Of a stretch of 39,274 nt of DNA, positions 1-8,588 are shown piece after piece (the stretch's first letter is position 1; each line of letters opens with the position of its first letter). Below the pieces are notes generated by a model that saw only the letters and a program-made list of their open reading frames with translations, did no database searches and had not been told where the DNA came from. A program made the translations under genes and the position numbers. The stretch is from Mycobacterium colombiense (GTDB lineage: Bacteria; Actinomycetota; Actinomycetes; Mycobacteriales; Mycobacteriaceae): contig NZ_QMEU01000036.1 of the NCBI RefSeq assembly GCF_003284975.1, positions 1 to 39,274 of the forward strand. The letters are read 5' to 3'.

Positions 1-238
1 GCCGCGCCAGCGGTTCGACCAGATCCGCCCGGCCCTGCTCCTTGAGCGCCAAGATCGCGTGCCGGCGCGCGTTGGCGTAGCGACCGAGCGCGAACACCGG
101 AACCTCCGGGTCGATGCGCGGGGTCACCACATGCGGCTGGTCTGCTGCCACCGCCAGCTCGGCGGCGCACGCGTCGCACCAGCGGGTCGACGGCGCCCCG
201 CAGCCGCCGCACTCGGCGGGCAGGAACAGATCGAGCAT
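1..238 (-). CDS. ComF-family phosphoribosyltransferase-like protein, 5' part (runs off window)
   Basis: Only the first 79 codons are in the window; the C-terminal part lies beyond base 1. The N-terminus reads MLDLFLPAECGGCGAPSTRW and then CDAC, the paired-Cys zinc-finger-like head typical of ComF/GntX proteins, followed by the family segment ALGRYANARRHAILALKEQG. Family members combine this head with a type I phosphoribosyltransferase domain (not visible here) and are linked to DNA uptake in competent bacteria; their role in mycobacteria is unclear. It corresponds to Rv3242c by family and by position near the mtrA-mtrB-lpqB group. The start is the ATG preceding LDLF. The gene lies 39 bases downstream of the CAR gene on the same strand, so it marks the left border of the accessory block. 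Confidence 0.85.
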   Translation of the reverse strand, partial: MLDLFLPAECGGCGAPSTRWCDACAAELAVAADQPHVVTPRIDPEVPVFALGRYANARRHAILALKEQGRADLVEPLAR

Positions 239-277
239 GGCGTCAGTGTGGCGGGTGGGTGTGACAGCTATACGCAG

Positions 278-3200
278 TCAGAGCAGTCCGAGCAACTGCA
301 GGTCGTTGGCGTACTTAACGATGATGGACGGTGTGATGTGTGGGATGTCCTTGTCGGGGCCGATTTTGGCGTCTTGCACGGCGGCACGGAAGCGGTTGGT
401 GGGGGCCATTGATCCCTGGATCGGCGGTTGGGGTTCTTGGTAGTAATGCAACAGCGGCAACAGCGAGTACCGGCGCTGCGTTTCGGGCAGGGCCCGCAGC
501 GCGCCCTCGAACCGGCGTAGCCATTGGCCGTAGTCGCCGATGCGCTGGATCCGGTAGCCGGCGTCGACGAGCCAGTCGACGTACTCGTCGAGGCCGATGC
601 CGTCGTCGTAGGGGTTCATCACGTGGTAGGTGGCGAACCGGTCGCCGTTGTGGGTGCCCAGGGTGGAGATGGCCGAGGCGACGAACTCGACCGGCAGGCC
701 GTCGTAGTGGGCGCGTTGCCGGTCGCCGTCGGCGCCGTCTTCTGGCAGCTCGTAGAACGAGGCGGGCGCGATGCCGGTAGCGACCAGGCTCAGCAACAGG
801 CGGGTGAACATGTCCGCCAGGTTGAGCTGACCGGCGTAGCTGGTGTCGGCCATGATCATGTCGCAGCGAAACACCGTGACGGGCAGCCCGCACAGGTCGT
901 GCGCCTCGCGCAGCAGCACCTCGCCGGCCCACTTGCTGTTGCCGTAGCCGTTGGCGTAGTTGTCGTTGATCGCCCGGGTGGGGCTGATCTGGCGGATGTC
1001 GGCGTCCTCGATGAACTGTCCGGGTTCGACCTGGTCGCCCACCGCAATGGTGGAGACATATACGTAGGGTTTTTGCTTGCTGGTCAGCGCGAGGCGGATC
1101 AGCTCGGCCGTGCCCAGCGCATTAGGCCCGAACAGCTCGCTGTAGGGCAGCGCGTGGTTTACCAGGGCGGCGGGGTCGACGATCAGGTCAACGGTGTCGG
1201 CCAGCCGTTGCCAGGTCTGCTGATCCAGGCCGAGATCGGCCGCGCTCTTGTCACCGGCGATGACCTCCAGGTGATCAGCGGCCAGGTCCTGGTAGTGCGC
1301 CAGCAACTTCGGGTCACCGCCGTCGAAGGTGTGGTGGAGCCGGGCCCGGGCGGCGGCGTCGTCTTCGGCGCGCACCAGCGCGATCACGGCGCCGTCGACC
1401 AGGCTCATGCCCTCGAGCCACTCCAGAGCCAGGTAGCGGCCCACAAAGCCGGTCGCGCCGGTCAACAGCACGGTGCGCACCTCGGTCGCCGGTTTTGGCA
1501 ACCGCGGCGCGCGGGCCAGCGTGGCGGCCTCGATGAACTTGTCCAGTGTCAGATCGCCCGCACGCACGTCGGCCGCCCCACGGCCGTGCACCGAGGCGAA
1601 CGTCGGCCGCGAGGTCCCCATATGCTCGGCCGCGATGTAGGCGGCGATGGCCGCCAGGTCGTTGACGGGGTTCACTATCACCCCCACCGGCACGTCGATG
1701 CCGAAGATCTCCCGCAACAGATCGCCAAACGTCAACGCCGACAACGAGTCTCCACCCAAATCGGTGAAGTGCGCATCGGGCGGCAGCTCCGAAGTGGTGT
1801 TGCCGAGCATGGCCGCCGCGGCCCGGCTCACCGTCTCGAGCACCGGTGCTTGCGCCCCGGTGCGGCGCAGTTCTGCCAATTCATCGGCCTCGCCCTGGGC
1901 CAACTGGGCGTAAAGCCGTTCGAGCCGCTCACCGTAGTGTTGTTTGAGGTTGGGCCATGCCAACTTGCCGATCGCGGTGAGCAAACCATTCTCCGCGGTG
2001 AATGGTCTGGTCTCGATCAGGAAATCGCGCGGCACCTCATAGGACTGCAGGCCCAGCTCGCGCGCGATGCTGCGCAGCGAATCGGCGATCAGCGCCTTCA
2101 GCACCTCAACACCGTTGCCGGCCAACGCCGCTGCGGTGGGCACCACGACGGCCACCAAGTAGGGGCGCGCGCTGTTGCCGTAGACATAGATCTGGCGGAG
2201 CAGTGGGCTGTTGCCGAAAATGGCTTCCAGCTTGGCCGGAGTGACGAATTCGCCCTGGGCGAGCTTGAGCACGTTGTTGCGACGATCGACATTCAGCAAC
2301 CGATCGGGACCGACCTCGGCGACGACGTCGCCGGTCCGGTAGTACCCGTCGGGGTCGAACACCTCGGCGGTGACCCGCGGCCGCCTGTAGTACCCGGGGA
2401 ACATGTTCGCGGTCTTGAGTAGCAGTTCACCGCGTGGATGCGGCCGGTCGGTGGAAAAGTAGCCCAGCTCCGGCACGTCGACCAGCTTGTAGTCGATCAC
2501 CGACGGGCGTTGCACCTCGCCGTCGATTGAGATCAGCCCGGCCTCGGTGGAGCCGTAAACGTCGATCAGGGGCATCTCGAGCAGCGACTCGACCCATGCC
2601 TTCAGTTCGGGTGAGGTGGGCGCCGTGCCCGTCATCGCGAAGATGAACCGACCACCGAGCACGTGCTGCCGTTGCTGGGCCAACACCTCGGCCTCAATTG
2701 CGGATCGGTCGGCACCATCGGCACACCGGCCGTCTACTTCAGTTCGGAACTCGCGCAATAGCGTCTCCCAGACGCGCGGCACGAAGTTCAACTCGGTGGG
2801 CCGCACCAGCGCGAGGTCCTCGAACAGCGTCGACAGGTCGCGCTTGGCCGTGAAATAGGCGGTGCCGCCGTTGCCGAGTGTGCCGTAAAGGATGCCGCGT
2901 CCGATGACGTGGCTCATCGGCAGGTAGTTGAGCGTGATCGATGCTGCACTCGGCCCGAACCAGTTCGACCGACGCCACATTCTGGCGACGGTGGCTTGCG
3001 AATACATGGCACCCTTGGGCGCTCCGGTGCTGCCGGAGGTGTAGATCAGCAATGCCAGCGCTTCGCCGTCCTGCGGCACCGGAATCGGCTTCGGCGGCAA
3101 CGCGTTTCCGCGTTCCAGCGCATCGGCCAAAGGCTCTACGACCACCGCGGTATCTGCCAGCCGGGCACGGGCGGCCGCCACGGCGTCGCGCTGGTCGTCG

Positions 3201-3781
3201 ACCTCGGGGTGATAGTCGAACACCACCAGCCTGGCGGGCACATGCCCGGCATGGACCAATTCGACGGCGTCGGAAAGGTGGTCGATGCTCGCCGCGATCA
3301 CCGCGGGCTCGGTCTCGTTGACGATGGGTCGCAGCGCAGCGACCGCGGCGCCGGTCGCCAGCGGCACTGACACCGCGCCAAGCTGAGCCAGCGCCAGGTC
3401 GATCGACAAGTAATCGACGCTGGTGAAACCCAGCACGGCGACCCGGTCCCCGGGGACTGCATCGTCGGCCCACGCACTGGCAAGCCTGCCGACGCGGCTC
3501 CCCAGTTCGCGGTAGCTGATGGTCTCGAACCGGGGCAGCAGCTTCAGTGAGCTTCGTCCCGTCTGCGGGTCTTTGACGAACTCGATGACCCGCTGCCCCA
3601 GCGCCGGCCGCTCCGCATAGCCGTCAAATACGCGCCCGATAACGTTCGGCAGCCGCAGTCCGGCCCGCTCGACCGCCGCTACGACCGCGGGATCGGGCCG
3701 GGCGTCGGCGAACTGCGGGTCGTTACTCGACAAGTCCTCGACGCGCCGCGCGATCCGCTCGTCCCGAATAGAAGCCGACAT
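278..3781 (-). CDS. Carboxylic acid reductase (CAR), FadD9 type
   Basis: The 1167-residue protein has the full length and domain order of mycobacterial carboxylic acid reductases, which reduce carboxylic acids to aldehydes with ATP and NADPH. The N-terminal adenylation domain carries IYTSGSTGAPKGAMY near residue 250 and GSTEAG further on. A carrier-protein domain follows with LGGDSLSAL, where Ser679 is the expected phosphopantetheine site. The C-terminal reductase domain has the Rossmann motif GATGFVGR near residue 775 and the Tyr946-x3-Lys950 catalytic pair (YGNSK). I recall very strong similarity to M. marinum CAR and to FadD9 (Rv2590), which sits at another locus in M. tuberculosis, so this may be an extra paralogue. 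Activity would need a phosphopantetheinyl transferase encoded elsewhere. It is last in a same-strand series after the P450 and hemerythrin-like genes. The substrate cannot be read from sequence; CARs are known to accept aromatic and fatty acids. Confidence 0.93.
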   Translation of the reverse strand: MSASIRDERIARRVEDLSSNDPQFADARPDPAVVAAVERAGLRLPNVIGRVFDGYAERPALGQRVIEFVKDPQTGRSSLKLLPRFETISYRELGSRVGRLASAWADDAVPGDRVAVLGFTSVDYLSIDLALAQLGAVSVPLATGAAVAALRPIVNETEPAVIAASIDHLSDAVELVHAGHVPARLVVFDYHPEVDDQRDAVAAARARLADTAVVVEPLADALERGNALPPKPIPVPQDGEALALLIYTSGSTGAPKGAMYSQATVARMWRRSNWFGPSAASITLNYLPMSHVIGRGILYGTLGNGGTAYFTAKRDLSTLFEDLALVRPTELNFVPRVWETLLREFRTEVDGRCADGADRSAIEAEVLAQQRQHVLGGRFIFAMTGTAPTSPELKAWVESLLEMPLIDVYGSTEAGLISIDGEVQRPSVIDYKLVDVPELGYFSTDRPHPRGELLLKTANMFPGYYRRPRVTAEVFDPDGYYRTGDVVAEVGPDRLLNVDRRNNVLKLAQGEFVTPAKLEAIFGNSPLLRQIYVYGNSARPYLVAVVVPTAAALAGNGVEVLKALIADSLRSIARELGLQSYEVPRDFLIETRPFTAENGLLTAIGKLAWPNLKQHYGERLERLYAQLAQGEADELAELRRTGAQAPVLETVSRAAAAMLGNTTSELPPDAHFTDLGGDSLSALTFGDLLREIFGIDVPVGVIVNPVNDLAAIAAYIAAEHMGTSRPTFASVHGRGAADVRAGDLTLDKFIEAATLARAPRLPKPATEVRTVLLTGATGFVGRYLALEWLEGMSLVDGAVIALVRAEDDAAARARLHHTFDGGDPKLLAHYQDLAADHLEVIAGDKSAADLGLDQQTWQRLADTVDLIVDPAALVNHALPYSELFGPNALGTAELIRLALTSKQKPYVYVSTIAVGDQVEPGQFIEDADIRQISPTRAINDNYANGYGNSKWAGEVLLREAHDLCGLPVTVFRCDMIMADTSYAGQLNLADMFTRLLLSLVATGIAPASFYELPEDGADGDRQRAHYDGLPVEFVASAISTLGTHNGDRFATYHVMNPYDDGIGLDEYVDWLVDAGYRIQRIGDYGQWLRRFEGALRALPETQRRYSLLPLLHYYQEPQPPIQGSMAPTNRFRAAVQDAKIGPDKDIPHITPSIIVKYANDLQLLGLL

Positions 3782-3844
3782 ACCACTTCCTTGAATTGAC
3801 TGGATGATTGCGACCCCGAAAGCGTTACCGCCGTTGATGATCGG

Positions 3845-4522
3845 TCAATGGACCAGTTCGAGCGAGGCTCGATAACTCGTCATCGCTCGTCGTGCAAAGA
3901 GCTTCACCAGCAACCTTTGCGGCGGTGCCATGCCGGCGAGGAAGCGGCGCCGCTCGTCGGCATTGCACTGGTCCACGGCCATGGCGACAAAGGCGAGGCC
4001 GAACCGCATATTGCGGCCGCTGAGGAAGGAGGCGCCCCGTTCGGTAGCTGCGTGCCACTCGGCATCGGTGAGGTTCTCGTTGATCAGCGGAACGATGATT
4101 GCCTCTTCAGCGCTGAGGTGAGCGCCGACCAACTCCTTGAGCGCCCTGATCTCACATACCAGCGCCTCCTCGGCCCGTGCCTGGGCGAGCCGTGTGGTTG
4201 GGGAGTCGATCACGGCCATCCATCCGGCCAACCGCAACTCGACACTAGCCGCCGTCTTCGCTATGAAATCGTGCTCGGTCTCCATCCGCCGGATGTCGTC
4301 GGCATGCATGGGTGTCCGGTCGTGCAGCTTGGGCCACAACAGCTCGTCTTCGGCCAGGTGGTGGTGATGCAGCGCCTTAAGCACGTTTGCGATGTGGCCC
4401 GCCACACGCTTGCGGGGCCCACGCTGACCGGGCTGCACGCCGCGGACCAGCTTGGCGGCATCTTCGAGCTCTTTGCGGAAAATGCGGTGCACCAATGCCA
4501 TTTCGAATGCGTCGGTTGGCAT
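3845..4522 (-). CDS. Hemerythrin-like HHE-domain protein
   Basis: This 225-residue protein is mostly helical. It has the spaced His/Glu ligands of hemerythrin HHE domains: His12 in the first helix, the HHHH run at 52-55 followed by AEDE, ETEH with His84, and HLSAEE at 135-140. Such proteins carry a di-iron centre that binds oxygen or senses oxygen, nitric oxide or redox state. The last 75 residues are a basic, possibly amphipathic tail with no motif I recognise. It lies 63 bases upstream of the CAR gene and 166 bases downstream of the P450 gene, all on one strand, so a link to oxygen or redox chemistry around the P450 is plausible but unproven. The start is the ATG before PTDAFEMALVH; a GGGG-rich stretch upstream is only a weak ribosome binding site. 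Confidence 0.8.
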   Translation of the reverse strand: MPTDAFEMALVHRIFRKELEDAAKLVRGVQPGQRGPRKRVAGHIANVLKALHHHHLAEDELLWPKLHDRTPMHADDIRRMETEHDFIAKTAASVELRLAGWMAVIDSPTTRLAQARAEEALVCEIRALKELVGAHLSAEEAIIVPLINENLTDAEWHAATERGASFLSGRNMRFGLAFVAMAVDQCNADERRRFLAGMAPPQRLLVKLFARRAMTSYRASLELVH

Positions 4523-4688
4523 CGTCTACTCAACCCCACTCGGGACCGGCGACGGTCCGACCATCCACCAGATCATTTCGGACGCCGTCTGGCGAGTATC
4601 AGCGCTGCGCACACCATTCTCCTTTCAGTCGGGCCAAGAGGCTGGCTCATGGTCGATAGCCAGACGACGTATCGGGGTATCGAGATCT

Positions 4689-5894
4689 CTAATAGCATTG
4701 CAATACCGATGATTTCGATGGACTGAATACGACCCGCATCGCCTCGGGCCCACTGATGAAATTCGACGACCGGCGGGGCAACTCGGCGTCGCTGGCCAGG
4801 CGCAAGTCCGGCAGCCTGCGCAACAACGCGGTGAGCATGAGTGAGAGTTCCAGTCGCGCAAGCTGGCTGCCCAGGCAGAAATGCGTGCCGAACCCAAAGG
4901 CCAAGTGCTTGTTGGGATTGCGGTCGATACGGAAGTCATCGGGATCACCGAAGGCTGTCTCGTCGAAGTTGGCCGACTCGAATAGCAGCATGATCTTTTC
5001 CCCGGCACGCAGGTGAGTGCCGTGAAACTCGATCTCGTTGGTGACGGTGCGGCACATGTTCTTGATCGGCGAGGTCCAGCGGAGCATCTCCTCGATCGCC
5101 GGAGAGACCAGATCGGGGTCTTCGCGCAGCGTTTCCCACTGGCGGCGGTCCCGTAACAGCTGTTCGATGCCGCCGGAGAGCGTGTGCCGGGCGGTCTCGT
5201 CGCCCCCGATCAGGATCAGCAGTGACTCGTAGACGATTTCGTCATCCGACAACCTGCGCCCGTCGACTTCCGCGTTCACCAGGATGCTGAACAAGTCGTT
5301 CGACGGTGCCGTCCGGCGTTTGGTGATCATGTCCATCGTGAAGGCGGTGTATTCGGCGAATGCATCCGTCACCGCTCGCACCGATGTCGCGTCGTCCGGC
5401 GAGCTTGGGCCGCCCACCACATCGTCGGACCATTTCAGCAACATCCCGCGGTCCGCGGGTGACACACCAAGCATGTCGCCGATCACCGCCATCGGCAGCG
5501 GAGCGGCGATGTCACGGACGAAGTCACACTCCCCTGACTCGCACACCGCATCGATCAGCTCGTCACACAGCCTGCCGATAGACGGCATATTGCGCGCTAT
5601 CCGCGTGCGGGTGAACGCAGCGCTAACCAGCTTGCGCCGCAGAAGATGTTCGGGATCGTCCATTTCGACCATGTAGGGCTTGCCCGGGTACTCGGGCCGG
5701 ATACCGCCTGCATTGGAAAACAGCCGCGGATTGCGCTCTGCATCGATGACCGCCTGATACGTCGCCGCCGCGGCCAACCCGTTTCGGTCGCGAAAGACCG
5801 GCCGGTTGGCGCGCATCCAGCGATATGCGCCACGCGCGCCGCCGCCGGAGTAGAACCGGCCGTCCGTCAAGTCGACGTCAAGGGTCTGCAACAT
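4689..5894 (-). CDS. Cytochrome P450, CYP142-like
   Basis: This 401-residue soluble P450 has the I-helix motif GGDET (Thr234), the ExxR motif in EEMLRW and the haem loop FGFGTHFCLG with the axial ligand Cys340. Long stretches around the I helix (LLILIGGDET), RWTSPIKNMCR and FESANFDE match my memory of M. tuberculosis CYP142A1 closely, so I place it in or next to the CYP142 family. CYP142 enzymes hydroxylate the terminal methyl of the cholesterol or cholestenone side chain and oxidise it on to the acid. The last residues (SPSKSSVLQCY) are not part of the conserved core. The start is supported by GGAAG seven bases upstream of the ATG. No ferredoxin gene is adjacent, so electron partners must come from elsewhere. 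Neighbouring CAR and GMC genes suggest handling of alcohol, aldehyde and acid levels of one compound, which is inference. Confidence 0.92.
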   Translation of the reverse strand: MLQTLDVDLTDGRFYSGGGARGAYRWMRANRPVFRDRNGLAAAATYQAVIDAERNPRLFSNAGGIRPEYPGKPYMVEMDDPEHLLRRKLVSAAFTRTRIARNMPSIGRLCDELIDAVCESGECDFVRDIAAPLPMAVIGDMLGVSPADRGMLLKWSDDVVGGPSSPDDATSVRAVTDAFAEYTAFTMDMITKRRTAPSNDLFSILVNAEVDGRRLSDDEIVYESLLILIGGDETARHTLSGGIEQLLRDRRQWETLREDPDLVSPAIEEMLRWTSPIKNMCRTVTNEIEFHGTHLRAGEKIMLLFESANFDETAFGDPDDFRIDRNPNKHLAFGFGTHFCLGSQLARLELSLMLTALLRRLPDLRLASDAELPRRSSNFISGPEAMRVVFSPSKSSVLQCY

Positions 5895-6123
5895 AGTTTT
5901 GCTTCCGGTTAGCGCTCATTGCTGATAACGCTATGCAGCCCAACCCAATCGGCTAGCCGCTGCGCGCGGACGGTTGGACAGATTGCGGTACTAGCGGTCC
6001 CTGATGGCCCTGACGGCGACCACCGGCCTGCGCGATGCGCAGCATCATCGCCGGCCACAGCAGCGAGGCCGGCGAGTCGATCATTCCCACCGATGACTAC
6101 GGCCCGATGACCAGGCATGGGCA

Positions 6124-7812
6124 TCACGACCTTTCCAAGCCACTCACGGATTCGGCGTCGCGGAGCGCCACCACGTCGTCGAGGCCGGACAACCCGTGTT
6201 CCGACTTGATCTCCTCGCCGGCGCGTTCACCGATGACCACACAGGGCGCCATTGTGTTTGTGCTGGTGATTCGGGGCATGATTGAGGAATCGGCGACTCG
6301 GAGGTTTTCGACGCCGTGAACCTTCAGGCTGCCGTCGACGACCGAGAGCGAATCGAGTCCCATCTTGGCCGTGCCCGCCATGTGCCAGTAGGTAATTGCG
6401 GCATCCCGCAGGTAGCCCACCAGATCTTCACCCTTCAAACAGCCGGGCATGACCTCGCGCTGGAAAAACGACCGGGTCCGCAGCAACGCGCAATTGCCGA
6501 CGGCACGCATGTCCTCGATGCACTTCACGGCAAGGCGCAGATCGTCGGGATGCGACAGACCGTTGTGGATCACCCTGGCGGGCTGATCGGGATCTGGACT
6601 GGTCAACATAACGCTGCCGCGGCTGCTGGGATGGGTGAGCGCACCGATCATCGTCCAACCCATACCGGGTAGGCCGAATCGCGCGGCATTCTCCGGGCTT
6701 GCCAGCAGCATCGCTCCCTGGCAGGCGAACAGATCGGGTTCGTCCCGGCCGTCCCCGCTCGGCCAGAACATCACAGCATCACCCGGTTGATCGGCTGGTG
6801 GGCAGGCGGGCATTTCCCAGATGCATGAGAAGCCAAGGTGGTCCTGGAAATTGCGACCCACACCGGGCAGATGGTGTTTAACGGGTATTCCCAACGGCCG
6901 CAGGATATCCTGGTCGCCGATCCCGGAAAGCATGAGGACCTTGGGGGTATGGATTGCCCCCATCGACAGCACGACTTCCGCGCCAGCCCGGAATCGCCGA
7001 AGTTCGTCGCGGTAGCAGACCTCGACTGCGGTCACCCGACTCCCATCGATGAGCAAACGCCGCACGAGGGCATTCGGCAGCACGGTCAGGTTGGGCCGGT
7101 CCATGTACGGATACGTGTAGGAACGGAACACCGAACGGCGCTTGCCGCCGCGAGCCCGGACTTCGATGATCGCCGCCCCGCCCTTGCCTTCCATCATCTT
7201 TCCGTTCGCCTGGTCGAAGCGGCCGATACCAAGACATTCGGCGGCTGTCAGCACGATTCGACCGACAGGATGAGGATCGCATTTGGGTTGCACGTAGATA
7301 GGTCCACCGCTGCCCCTGTGCTCAGGGTCCGGGGCGCCATGCCAATCCTCTATCCGGCGGTAGATGTCTAGAACCGACGCATAGCTCCAGGCTTTGTTTC
7401 CCGACTCCGCGGCGAAGAGGTCCCAATCCGCCCGGTGCCCCCTGGCCCAGGCCATCAGATTGATGCTCGAACCGCCACCGAGGACCTTGCCCATCGAGAG
7501 CATCAGGGCCCGGCCGTTGAGGTGCTGGTTCGGTTCAGCCTGGAAGGCCCAATCCGTCGCGCTGCCCAGATTCGTATGCCACAGCTTCGCTTCGGTGACA
7601 CACGGCAGGTCGTCGCGGCCTCCCGCTTCCAGCAACAAGACGTTCACGCGGGGATCCTCAGCCAGGCGACGGGCAACCACGCAGCCCGACGATCCCGCAC
7701 CACAGACGATGAAGTCGTAGTCCTGTTTCAGGTCAGCGACGAGGCGCTCCTGGTTCGCCCGGACCCGCCTGTCCAGTTCGTTGTCCATGTCATTGCTTGC
7801 AGCAGTTGACAT
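6124..7812 (-). CDS. GMC-family FAD-dependent oxidoreductase (alcohol/choline dehydrogenase-like)
   Basis: The 562-residue protein opens its FAD-binding fold with DFIVCGAGSSGCVVARRLAE. It has the GMC signature near MGKVLGGGSSINLMAWARG and the second signature around GAIHTPKVLMLSGIG. The active-site pair is His477 in YWHMAGTAKMG and Asn519 in TSTNTMAPC, as in choline dehydrogenases and related alcohol oxidases. It should oxidise a primary alcohol to the aldehyde; the substrate is unknown. The reading frame stays open far upstream, but I place the start at the ATG of MSTAASNDMD because AGGAG lies nine bases before it and the upstream frame runs antiparallel to, and inside, the SDR gene. It follows the SDR gene by 35 bases, so the two are probably cotranscribed. 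Confidence 0.9.
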   Translation of the reverse strand: MSTAASNDMDNELDRRVRANQERLVADLKQDYDFIVCGAGSSGCVVARRLAEDPRVNVLLLEAGGRDDLPCVTEAKLWHTNLGSATDWAFQAEPNQHLNGRALMLSMGKVLGGGSSINLMAWARGHRADWDLFAAESGNKAWSYASVLDIYRRIEDWHGAPDPEHRGSGGPIYVQPKCDPHPVGRIVLTAAECLGIGRFDQANGKMMEGKGGAAIIEVRARGGKRRSVFRSYTYPYMDRPNLTVLPNALVRRLLIDGSRVTAVEVCYRDELRRFRAGAEVVLSMGAIHTPKVLMLSGIGDQDILRPLGIPVKHHLPGVGRNFQDHLGFSCIWEMPACPPADQPGDAVMFWPSGDGRDEPDLFACQGAMLLASPENAARFGLPGMGWTMIGALTHPSSRGSVMLTSPDPDQPARVIHNGLSHPDDLRLAVKCIEDMRAVGNCALLRTRSFFQREVMPGCLKGEDLVGYLRDAAITYWHMAGTAKMGLDSLSVVDGSLKVHGVENLRVADSSIMPRITSTNTMAPCVVIGERAGEEIKSEHGLSGLDDVVALRDAESVSGLERS

Positions 7813-7847
7813 CTGTCGTATCTCCTGACTCCGGTTCGATTGGTTGT

Positions 7848-8567
7848 TCAATGGCCGGCGCTCTGTCCACCGTCGACGTGGAGGATCTCGCCGGTGACGA
7901 AGGGTGCCGTTTCGAGGTAGAGCGCGCCGTGCACGATGTCGGCGACGGCGCCTATCCGGTTTTGGGGGTGCATCCATGCGTAAGACGCGCGCGCATCGAC
8001 GCCGGCGTGCATGGGCGTGTCGATGACGCCGGGCGATATGGCGTTGACGCGGATTCCCTGGCCGGCGTATTCGATGGCGAGTGATTTCGTGACAGCGGCA
8101 AGGCCGCCCTTGGTGAGTGCGGTCAACGCCGATGGCACCTTGCCCTGAGCGTGCTCCACCAGAGTGGTCGTAATGTTGACCACATGACCGCCAGTGCCCT
8201 GCGCGAGCATCACGTCGATGGCGCGTTGCGTAACGTGAAGAAAGCCCAGCAGGTTCACCGATGTCACTCGTGCACAGTCTTCGAGGCTGTAGTGGGTGAA
8301 GGGCTTGGAGACGAAGACGCCGGCGTTGTTGACTAGAGTGTCGATGTGGCCACACCGTGCCACTGCTGCGGCAACGAGGCGATCGGCTGTGCTGGGATCG
8401 GCGATATCGCCTGCGACCGTGACGACTTCGGGGTGAGATGAATCGGTGATGGTGCGCGAATTGGCGATTACGCGGTAGCCGTGCTTACGGTATGCCTCGA
8501 CCAAGCCCGCGCCGATTCCACGCGAAGCGCCGGTGATGATCGCGACCTTCTCGTCGCCGAATTCCAT
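7848..8567 (-). CDS. Short-chain dehydrogenase/reductase, atypical active site
   Basis: This 239-residue SDR has the nucleotide-binding motif TGASRGIG (12-19), NNAG (80-83) and the C-terminal signature RVNAISPGVIDTPMH and VTGEILHVDGG. The active site is unusual. Lys153 is present in ALTALTKGG, but the position four residues earlier, where the catalytic Tyr normally sits, is Thr149. The usual catalytic Ser region reads NITTTLVE. I recall a group of SDR-like proteins with the same SALxxLTKGGL pattern, so this looks inherited rather than a fresh mutation. It may bind the nucleotide without classical dehydrogenase chemistry, or use another acid. It sits between the broken nitronate-monooxygenase-like gene (21 bases upstream) and the GMC oxidoreductase (35 bases downstream). 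Confidence 0.88.
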   Translation of the reverse strand: MEFGDEKVAIITGASRGIGAGLVEAYRKHGYRVIANSRTITDSSHPEVVTVAGDIADPSTADRLVAAAVARCGHIDTLVNNAGVFVSKPFTHYSLEDCARVTSVNLLGFLHVTQRAIDVMLAQGTGGHVVNITTTLVEHAQGKVPSALTALTKGGLAAVTKSLAIEYAGQGIRVNAISPGVIDTPMHAGVDARASYAWMHPQNRIGAVADIVHGALYLETAPFVTGEILHVDGGQSAGH

Positions 8568-8588
8568 TGCGGTACCCCTTCTGTGTAA

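Noticed and set aside
524..2422. Long plus-strand open frame (632 codons) opposite CAR
   Set aside because: It is the antisense shadow of a clearly recognised CAR gene; the translation has no family motif and is Val/Gly/His-rich, as expected from reversed high-GC codons.
7813..8355. N-terminal extension of the GMC oxidoreductase frame
   Set aside because: This part lies inside the SDR gene in another frame, is Arg/His-rich and lacks homology; the good Shine-Dalgarno is at the internal ATG.
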